Below are positions 1-5,809 of a DNA stretch of 64,000 bases, in pieces. The position numbers were made by a program, and so were the translations under genes. Numbering within the stretch: position 1 is the first letter of the stretch; the number at the start of each line of letters is the position of its first letter. Under the pieces are notes generated by a model. That model was not told the DNA's origin, did not search any database, and saw nothing but the letters and a program-made list of their open reading frames with translations. The stretch comes from GCA-2688265 sp964527395 (lineage in GTDB: Archaea > Nanobdellota > Nanobdellia > Woesearchaeales > GW2011-AR9), in assembly GCA_964527395.1 (NCBI GenBank), contig CAZGQD010000006.1, positions 1 through 64,000 of the forward strand, read 5' to 3'.

Positions 1-113
1 CTAAAATTTTGACTTAGAACAGCTGAAACGCCAATCTTTTTAGCGAATGGCTCATTATAACAAAATGTTACAAGGAAAGCAAAGCTTTCCTGTACAGGAA
101 ATTGTTAATTTCC
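1..113. ncRNA. Tandem hairpins at the window edge, possible partial structured RNA
   Basis: No gene is seen before position 206. Two perfect 7-bp hairpins lie side by side at 74-90 (GGAAAGC/GCTTTCC) and 97-113 (GGAAATT/AATTTCC), separated by TGTACA. On the minus strand they are followed by a CCATTCGC string near 41-48. Tandem hairpins followed by CATTCGC are also seen inside the structured element at 9394-9676, so this may be the end of a related RNA running off the window. The palindromic string at 56-71 is treated as a separate possible operator. Weak call. Confidence 0.25.
56..71. promoter_or_regulatory. TATAACAAAATGTTAC palindrome, possible operator
   Basis: This near-perfect palindrome is almost identical to the GTAACA-AAA-TGTTAC site at 16244-16258 and resembles the one at 62192-62205. 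It lies about 115 bp upstream of the TATA box for the 206-634 gene. Sharing between unlinked intergenic regions is the only evidence for regulator binding. Confidence 0.3.
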
Positions 114-170
114 TTGTATTATTATAACAAATAGATCCAGCTTTTTTAGTATTCTTTAGATGTGACACAA

Positions 171-178
171 GTTTATAT
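171..178 (+). promoter_or_regulatory. TATA box of the 206-634 gene
   Basis: GTTTATAT lies about 30 bp upstream of the ATG at 206, with no Shine-Dalgarno sequence between. This fits a leaderless archaeal transcript. Confidence 0.5.
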
Positions 179-205
179 GCTTGTTTTTGCATTTTTGTCT
201 TCAAT

Positions 206-634
206 ATGGTAGATATGACAATTAATGATGTTGATATGCAGGATTTTCTCGATGTTTTGTATCCTTTTTTAGAGAAAAATGAATGTTTGGAAGTAGAAAT
301 GTTTTGGACTGATAGTGAAGGTGAAGAAGGGTCTGAAATAATTTTGCGTGAGGAAATGGTGCAGTATGTGGAAGACAAGTTTATTGATAATAAAAAACTT
401 GAAAGTTTTGGAATTAAGGCAATTAAGCTTTTGGTTAATTTTGTTTTTCAAAGGGATCAGTTGGAAATAGAATATCCTGGTGGCTTTGAGAATGAAATGA
501 CTGTTTTTAGAGCGCTTAATGAAGATGATGACTTTGTAGAAGAGCTTAAAGATGCTGTAGATGAAGAAGAAGAAGAGTCTAGAGCATCTAAAGGGAAAAA
601 AGGTTCTAAAGGAGCTAAGAAGAAAAAGAAATAG
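206..634 (+). CDS. Acidic protein of unknown function with lysine-rich tail
   Basis: I do not recognise this 142-residue protein. The body (about residues 1-122) is rich in Glu and Asp. It ends in an acidic run followed by a basic tail made of Lys, Gly and Ser, giving a strongly bipolar charge distribution. No signal peptide or membrane segment is visible, so it is probably cytoplasmic. The start at 206 is supported by a TATA-like box about 30 bp upstream. It converges on uvrC, with about 30 bp between the two stop codons. Lys-rich C-termini recur in several other proteins of this window. It could be a nucleic-acid or ribosome associated factor, but that is a guess. Confidence 0.6.
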   Translation: MVDMTINDVDMQDFLDVLYPFLEKNECLEVEMFWTDSEGEEGSEIILREEMVQYVEDKFIDNKKLESFGIKAIKLLVNFVFQRDQLEIEYPGGFENEMTVFRALNEDDDFVEELKDAVDEEEEESRASKGKKGSKGAKKKKK

Positions 635-665
635 GGCTTTTTTGATTATTGTTATTTTTTATTTG

Positions 666-2396
666 TTAATTTTTTGTTTTTTTGGTTGTTTTTTCTTTAA
701 TAACCTTATCTGTTTCTTTTCTGAATTTCATTTGTCTTTTTTTCTTGTTGTATGAAATCACATAATTATGAGTAGCATCTCTGATTTTTCTGATTAGAAG
801 CATCATTTTGGAGTTGTTATCAAAATTTCTAGGACTTTCTTCATTTGGTAGATATATTTCCTCTTCTTTTTTAGCCAAACTGATGATTGGTATGTGTAGA
901 GAGAGGGTTTTTAGAGCATCTAGGGCTGAACTAAGTTGTCCTGGACCGCCATCGATAATTATTAGTTCAGGGAAACTTGTGTCGTTGTGAGTGTTTCTTT
1001 CTTCTTTTAGTCTTTTGTATCTACGATAGACAGCTTCTCGCATAGCAGCAAAATCATCTTGTTTGTTGTATGTTCCTTGGATCTCGAAACGTCTATAAGC
1101 GTCTTTGTTTGGTTTTGCGTATTTGAACTGAGTCATCCCTGCTACAATGTGTTCATTGCCTAGGTTTGATATGTCGAAGCATTCTATAGTGATTGGTTCT
1201 TCAGGAAGGTTGAGCTTTTCTTGGATTTCTTTTAAAGTGCTGTTTTCTAAGGAGTGTTTAGCGTTTTTTTCTGCAATTTGGATGAGTTTTTTCTTCTCAC
1301 CTTTTTGTGGGACTGTGATATTTACTTTCATTCCTTTTATTTTGCTAAAATATTCTTCAAGAATATCTTTGTCAGTTTCAGCTTGCCAGAACAGTTTATT
1401 TACAATAATTTCGTTTGGAACTTCATTTTGAGAATAGAATATTTTAATAAATTCTTCTAAAAGTTCTGTTTGGTCGCTTATTCCTTGTTTGAACCTGTAC
1501 TCTTTTTTGCCAGAAATAACTCCTCTTTTGATACTTAAGATTGTGAAAATTGAGCTGTGTTTGTCTGAAGCAATAGCAATAATATCTTGGTCGAATTTTT
1601 TTACTAAGTCAACAGTTTGTTTTTGGTCCAAAATAGTGATTGAGTGGATTTGATTTCTAAGTTCTAGAGCTTCTTCAAATTTTAGTTCTTCTGAGGCTCT
1701 TTGCATTTTGCTTTTGAGTGTGTAGAGAACTTGTTTTGTGTCACCTTTGAGGAATTTTGTTGCGTTATTTACTTGCTCTTGATATTCTTTTTTTGAGACT
1801 TTATTGATACATGGTGCTGTACAAAGACCGATGTGATAATTTAAGCAGGCTTTTTTTGGTAAATTTTTACAGGTTCTTAGCTTGAACAATTTTATAGCTA
1901 GAGTCATTAATTCTTTACGTTTGTAGCCACCAACAAAAGGTCCGAAGTATGTTTCTTGATTTGTTGTAGTGTTATCATCTAATCTGTTGTCTTTTTTCTT
2001 TTTGTATTTTTTATTAGAGATGCTTCTGGCGCTAACGATTCTAGGGTATTCATCTGCTGTGATTTTGATATATGCGTAAGTTTTAGAATCTTTAAGAGTG
2101 ATATTGTATTTTGGTTTGTGCTTTTTGATAAGTTTATTTTCTAGTAGAAGTGCTTCAATTTCGTTATTTGTGATAATAGTTTGAAGATCTTTGATGTTTT
2201 TTACTAAGAATTGTGTCTTTAGTGAATGATTTTTTTTGTTATTGAAGTATTGGCTGACTCTTTTTTTGAGGTTTTTAGCTTTACCAATATAGATAATTTG
2301 ATTTTCATTGTTTTTGTACAAATATACTCCTGGATTAGTTGGAAGATTGTTTAATGGGAATGGTGGAGTTGGAGGAGTGTTTGGGTTGCTAGTCAT
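666..2396 (-). CDS. uvrC: UvrABC excinuclease subunit C
   Basis: UvrC makes the two incisions around UvrB-bound DNA lesions in nucleotide excision repair. An N-terminal GIY-YIG nuclease domain is clear (GVYLY at residues 23-27, YIG at 36-38). A Cys-rich linker and UVR motif lie near 170-250. The C-terminal RNase H-like nuclease core shows FDISN, IDGGPGQ and RDATHNY, supplying the expected Asp, Asp and His. At 576 residues the protein stops about 40 residues after the last motif in a Lys-rich tail, and the usual tandem helix-hairpin-helix domain is missing. The ATG at 2396 is about 27 bp from a TATA box. uvrA and uvrB are nearby but separately transcribed. Confidence 0.95.
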   Translation of the reverse strand: MTSNPNTPPTPPFPLNNLPTNPGVYLYKNNENQIIYIGKAKNLKKRVSQYFNNKKNHSLKTQFLVKNIKDLQTIITNNEIEALLLENKLIKKHKPKYNITLKDSKTYAYIKITADEYPRIVSARSISNKKYKKKKDNRLDDNTTTNQETYFGPFVGGYKRKELMTLAIKLFKLRTCKNLPKKACLNYHIGLCTAPCINKVSKKEYQEQVNNATKFLKGDTKQVLYTLKSKMQRASEELKFEEALELRNQIHSITILDQKQTVDLVKKFDQDIIAIASDKHSSIFTILSIKRGVISGKKEYRFKQGISDQTELLEEFIKIFYSQNEVPNEIIVNKLFWQAETDKDILEEYFSKIKGMKVNITVPQKGEKKKLIQIAEKNAKHSLENSTLKEIQEKLNLPEEPITIECFDISNLGNEHIVAGMTQFKYAKPNKDAYRRFEIQGTYNKQDDFAAMREAVYRRYKRLKEERNTHNDTSFPELIIIDGGPGQLSSALDALKTLSLHIPIISLAKKEEEIYLPNEESPRNFDNNSKMMLLIRKIRDATHNYVISYNKKKRQMKFRKETDKVIKEKTTKKTKN

Positions 2397-2416
2397 GGAT
2401 AGTTTGGTTTCATTAT

Positions 2417-2428
2417 CTTTATAAATAC
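2417..2428. promoter_or_regulatory. TATA box between uvrC and the NUDIX gene
   Basis: CTTTATAAATAC lies 27 bp upstream of the uvrC ATG on the minus strand. It also sits upstream of the divergent NUDIX gene (ATG 2463, with GAGGTG at 2451-2456). It may act in both directions. Confidence 0.5.
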
Positions 2429-2462
2429 TTTACTTAGCTTAGTTGTTTGTGAGGTGTTTATA

Positions 2463-2900
2463 ATGAGTGAAGGAGATTCAGTTAATTCTATTTTATTGCA
2501 AGTAGGAGTTAAAATATTGATAAAAAATTCTGATGGAAAATATTTACTTTTAAAGCGTAATCCAGAAGCATATCCAGGAATGAAAGCTAAGTGGGATCTT
2601 GTTGGTGGTAGAATTGATAATGGTAGTTCTCTAATGGATAATTTGAGGCGTGAGATTAAAGAAGAGTCTGGTTTGAATCTTGTTTCTGAGCCAAAATTAG
2701 TTGCTGCTCAGGATATTTTGAAGGTTCCAGGGAAGCATATAGTGCGTTTGACTTATCTTGGAAGTGCTGAAGGAGAAATAGTTTTGAGTGAAGAACATAC
2801 TGAATATAAATGGTTTAGTTTAGATGAGATGAAGCAATTGGAGAGAGCTGAATTTGATAGTTATGCTAAAAAATTGATAGATGATGGTATTTTAGATTGA
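2463..2900 (+). CDS. NUDIX hydrolase
   Basis: This protein of about 145 residues belongs to the NUDIX family, which hydrolyses nucleoside diphosphates linked to another moiety. The REIKEESGL half of the NUDIX box is intact and provides the metal-binding glutamates. The upstream Glu of the GX5E part is replaced by Ser (GGRIDNGSS), which may alter metal binding or activity. I chose the ATG at 2463 over an upstream in-frame codon because GAGGTG at 2451-2456 is a good ribosome binding site for it. The gene is divergent from uvrC and followed by the PH-domain gene. Substrate unknown. Confidence 0.88.
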   Translation: MSEGDSVNSILLQVGVKILIKNSDGKYLLLKRNPEAYPGMKAKWDLVGGRIDNGSSLMDNLRREIKEESGLNLVSEPKLVAAQDILKVPGKHIVRLTYLGSAEGEIVLSEEHTEYKWFSLDEMKQLERAEFDSYAKKLIDDGILD

Positions 2901-2964
2901 TTTAGATTGATTTTTGTTCTTTTTTAAGATTATATTTAAAAGTGAGAACTGTTTTAGCTTAGTT

Positions 2965-3639
2965 ATGGTAAATAAAAGTTCTATAGATTTAGGACCAGAA
3001 ATCCAATCTGTATTGGAAAAGACCGAGAAAATAATTTGGAGTGGGAAGCAAGATTTGGCTTCAGCTATGGTCAAAAGCATTTTTGCAATGATTTTGATGA
3101 TTGGAGTTGGAGTTATTATTAGTTTAGTTACAGGAAACCCAAGTGGGACTTGTAAAATAAATGGAGTTGTTAGACCTGCAGCTGAATGTGGGAAAATGGC
3201 TTCTTACTTTGCTTATGCTTTGATCGGTATAGGGATTTTGCTTCCGTTAGGAGCTTATTTGCAATATAGAGTTACACGATATGTGATTACAAGTAAAAGA
3301 GTTCTTTTGAAGTCAGGATTAATTGGAGCAGATATGCGTTCAATTTATTATGATCAAATTAAGAGTGCTTTTGTAGATGTTGGAATCATTGGAAAGATAT
3401 TTGGTACAGGAACAATTAAAATTGATACTGGAAGAATAACTCAAACAAAAAATGGTTCAAGAACTGTTTATGATCGGTTTGACAACATTAAAACACCATA
3501 TGATGTGTACAAGTTTTTGCAAGATAACCTTTCAAGTCGTAAGGAAGGACTTCATTCAGGAAGATCTGATTTTGAAGGAAATAAGCAAAAGCATAAAGAA
3601 TATGTGCAAGAGACTGAGCGGTATAGAAGATCAGCGTAA
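2965..3639 (+). CDS. Membrane protein with PH-like (bPH2/YdbS-type) domain
   Basis: The protein has about 224 residues from the ATG at 2965. After a short cytoplasmic start come two hydrophobic membrane segments (about residues 34-55 and 78-103) separated by a loop with two Cys. A PH-like domain of the bacterial YdbS/bPH2 type follows (YVITSKRVLLKSGLIG, then YDQIKSAFVDVGIIGKIFG). The C-terminal 35 residues are polar and basic. Such proteins sit in the membrane with the PH domain inside; their function is not established. A second protein of this kind is at 8837-9349. An alternative in-frame start at 2914 would add 17 residues and looks less likely. Confidence 0.75.
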   Translation: MVNKSSIDLGPEIQSVLEKTEKIIWSGKQDLASAMVKSIFAMILMIGVGVIISLVTGNPSGTCKINGVVRPAAECGKMASYFAYALIGIGILLPLGAYLQYRVTRYVITSKRVLLKSGLIGADMRSIYYDQIKSAFVDVGIIGKIFGTGTIKIDTGRITQTKNGSRTVYDRFDNIKTPYDVYKFLQDNLSSRKEGLHSGRSDFEGNKQKHKEYVQETERYRRSA

Positions 3640-3653
3640 ATATTTGTTTTTTT

Positions 3654-3799
3654 ATTAGTTTTTTATGGGTCTAATACCCCGATGCTTTGCATCGACTAAA
3701 ATAAAAAACTAATGAAAGAAAATATCGGTGCGAAGCAAAAAATCAAGCAATACCCCGGAGCTCTGCTCCGATTGGGATGCTTGATTTTTAGATATTTTC
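3654..3799. repeat. Pair of related nested hairpins
   Basis: Two structures of the same design lie in tandem in the gap downstream of the PH-domain gene. Element 1 has a perfect 13-bp outer stem (3654-3666 with 3700-3712) enclosing CGATGC-TTT-GCATCG (3680-3694). Element 2 has a 12-bp outer stem (3738-3749 with 3778-3789), a further 9-bp stem outside it (3718-3726 with 3791-3799), and encloses CGGAGC-TCT-GCTCCG (3756-3770). Both inner stems are preceded by ATACCCC. This is either a dispersed intergenic repeat or a small structured RNA, possibly also acting as a terminator. Confidence 0.55.
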
Positions 3800-3888
3800 A
3801 TTTTATTTTTACTTAATTTTTAGTTTTATTTCTGATATAGTTTATTCAGAGCAGATTGATTTATAAGTAAAAACAGCCGAATTTTCTC

Positions 3889-3960
3889 ATGGAAGTTGAA
3901 AAGCAAGAGAGATTAGAAAAATTAAAGTTATATTTGAAGGATCTGTATTATGAGCGATAA
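3889..3960 (+). other. In-frame 5' extension of the HD gene ending in TAA
   Basis: An ATG at 3889 opens 23 codons in the same frame as the HD-domain gene and then meets TAA at 3958-3960. The encoded peptide is polar and helical (ending DLYYER) and leads directly into GELLFHGWHH, so it reads like the natural N-terminus of the HD protein. It may be the result of a nonsense mutation, a sequencing error or a short upstream reading frame. AAGGAG overlaps the stop and could re-initiate translation at TTG 3970. Confidence 0.4.
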
Positions 3961-3969
3961 GGAGAACTT

Positions 3970-4557
3970 TTGTTTCATGGATGGCACCATATCAATTTTG
4001 TATTTAAGAGGTCTAAGATATTTGCGCAGGATCTAGGAGCGGATGTTTTTTTGGCTCAATCAGCAGCGCTTGTACATGACTTGAATTATTTTGTAAAGGA
4101 AACACATGCTAAATATGGGGCTGAATTTAGAAAAGATGTTTTGAAAAAATGTGGCTATTCTGATTCAGAAATGGAAATTATTGAAGAAATAATTCTAAGT
4201 GAAGAAATAGAAGATAGGAAGGTAGATTCAGTGCTTTCTTTAGAAGCTCAGGCTTTTAGTGATGCAGATACTTTGTTTAAAGCTTTGCCTTTTACACCTA
4301 TTTTGTTTGCTAGTAAACATATTGAAGAGAATAATCAAAATATTAGAGAACTTGCAGAACAAATTGTTAGTCAGCAAAAAAATCTTTTAGAAGGAGGAGT
4401 TTATTTTTATTCAGATTTAGCAAAGGAAAAATATTCCCATTGGGCAAAAATAAATATTGAGTTGTGGAAAAATGTGTTGCTTTCTTTGGAAGATGAAGAT
4501 ATGGTGGAAATATTAAAAATTTCAAAAGATTTAGGAATTATGGATGTGTTGGAGTGA
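3970..4557 (+). CDS. HD-domain phosphohydrolase-like protein
   Basis: The protein has 195 residues from a TTG start. It has the HD superfamily metal ligands: a first His in FHGWHH at the extreme N-terminus, the HD doublet in ALVHDLNY, and a later Asp in FSDADTL. Members hydrolyse phosphoester or phosphoanhydride bonds in nucleotides or other substrates. The TTG start is preceded by GGAG at 3961-3964, but an in-frame ATG 27 codons upstream is separated from it by a single TAA, so the gene may be truncated by mutation. Its stop lies 3 bp before the folB start, which suggests one transcript. The substrate is unknown; a pterin or nucleotide link is only contextual. Confidence 0.75.
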   Translation: MFHGWHHINFVFKRSKIFAQDLGADVFLAQSAALVHDLNYFVKETHAKYGAEFRKDVLKKCGYSDSEMEIIEEIILSEEIEDRKVDSVLSLEAQAFSDADTLFKALPFTPILFASKHIEENNQNIRELAEQIVSQQKNLLEGGVYFYSDLAKEKYSHWAKINIELWKNVLLSLEDEDMVEILKISKDLGIMDVLE

Positions 4558-4560
4558 AAT

Positions 4561-4911
4561 ATGGATAAGATTTTTGTTAAAAATGCAAAATATATGCTTA
4601 ATGTTGGTGTAGGTAAAGCAGAAAGATCAGTTAAACAAGAGATTATGTTGGATCTTGAGATGAAATATGATACACGAAAGTCAGCAGAAACTGATGATAT
4701 CAAGGATACTATTGATTATTCTGTAATAAATAAGAGACTTTTGCAGTTTTTTGAAGGAAAAGAGTTCAGATTGATAGAAAGATTAGGGCAAGAAGTTGTA
4801 GATTTGATTTTTGCTGAGTTTAGGGCAGAGGAAGTGAAATTGGCTGTAAAGAAACCTGCTGCAATCAAAAATGCAGAGTATTCAGGGATAGAAATTGTTC
4901 GAAAAAGATAA
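4561..4911 (+). CDS. folB: Dihydroneopterin aldolase family protein
   Basis: The 116 residues match the FolB fold throughout: IFVKNAKYMLNVGV at the N-terminus, ERSVKQEIMLDLEM, DTRKSAETDDIKDTIDYSV in the middle, FRLIERLGQEVVDLI, and VKKPAAIKNAEYSGIEI at the end. FolB cleaves dihydroneopterin to 6-hydroxymethyl-dihydropterin and glycolaldehyde (with epimerase activity in some members) in folate or pterin synthesis. The bacterial-type enzyme is uncommon in archaea, many of which use an unrelated one. The gene follows the HD protein by 3 bp. No other folate gene is recognised in the window, so the pathway here is unclear. Confidence 0.82.
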   Translation: MDKIFVKNAKYMLNVGVGKAERSVKQEIMLDLEMKYDTRKSAETDDIKDTIDYSVINKRLLQFFEGKEFRLIERLGQEVVDLIFAEFRAEEVKLAVKKPAAIKNAEYSGIEIVRKR

Positions 4912-4946
4912 GAAAAACAGAAATTAAGTAGAATTTTCTTGTAGTT

Positions 4947-5747
4947 TTATTGATTACAAGCAATAACTTTTAATCCTACAGTATGAACAATGCTGTTATG
5001 ATCTTCATTTGGATAGTAAAACTCTTCGCTACCAGGAACATTGTTGTTTTGAGCATCTAATGCATCACAAAATTGATGGAATCTCCCACAGATACTTACT
5101 AAAATCTCGTCTGTAACAGTTTTGTGATGGTAAACATTGATGTTTTTTGGCTCAGGATCATATGAATCTATTCCTACAGCAAGATTGTTATAAACTCCAG
5201 TATAACCTTCGAATAAAGATTTAGGAGCATCATAGCCGTTTAAAGGAGAGGCTAAGGTATGGATTTCAATTTGTTCAGGGAAAGTTTCTGCTAAATTTGT
5301 AATTGTTGATGAAGCAATAACTCCCCCAGCACTATGAGCAAAGATGATAATTTTGTTTAGTTCATTAGTTGTTGTGAAACTATTGAATTCTGTAACAAAT
5401 TGAGAGTTAATTTGTTCCAAACTTAGTGATTCGTCATAATCAAAGTCAAGTAGTGGGCTATTTGGTGTTGAATCAGTAATAAAGTAAACAGATCCAGGAT
5501 TGTGGTCACCAAAACCTCTTAAGTAAACATATGCTAATTTTTCATTTTCTGTATTTTTGTTCTCACAAGTATAGATTGCATCTGTAATTATGACTTCTGA
5601 AGTACTACCAAAGATGTTTTGAATGATTAAATTTGCAGTAAAAATAGTTGTTGCAATGAAAACTATTGTGAAAATGGTCCAAAATGTATATTTGAATGCT
5701 TTTTTGATTGGTTTTGAGCCTTTAGAAGCTTGTTTCTTTTTATCCAT
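4947..5747 (-). CDS. Membrane-anchored alpha/beta-hydrolase-like protein
   Basis: The 266-residue protein starts with a Lys-rich cytoplasmic stretch and one hydrophobic segment (about residues 20-43), giving a signal anchor with the rest outside the membrane. The core contains IIIFAHSAGGVIASS, a nucleophile elbow of alpha/beta hydrolases in which the first Gly of GxSxG is Ala. Late His residues (HHKT, EDHNSIVHT) could complete a Ser-His-Asp triad. Four Cys in the exterior part could form disulfides. Esterase or lipase activity is plausible, but the substrate is unknown. It converges on folB and lies downstream of uvrA on the same strand. Confidence 0.65.
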   Translation of the reverse strand: MDKKKQASKGSKPIKKAFKYTFWTIFTIVFIATTIFTANLIIQNIFGSTSEVIITDAIYTCENKNTENEKLAYVYLRGFGDHNPGSVYFITDSTPNSPLLDFDYDESLSLEQINSQFVTEFNSFTTTNELNKIIIFAHSAGGVIASSTITNLAETFPEQIEIHTLASPLNGYDAPKSLFEGYTGVYNNLAVGIDSYDPEPKNINVYHHKTVTDEILVSICGRFHQFCDALDAQNNNVPGSEEFYYPNEDHNSIVHTVGLKVIACNQ

Positions 5748-5809
5748 GTGTGGAAATAAACGAGAAGTAGATTAAAAAAGTTTGTTTTTTAGTTGAGTTT
5801 AGTATTAGA

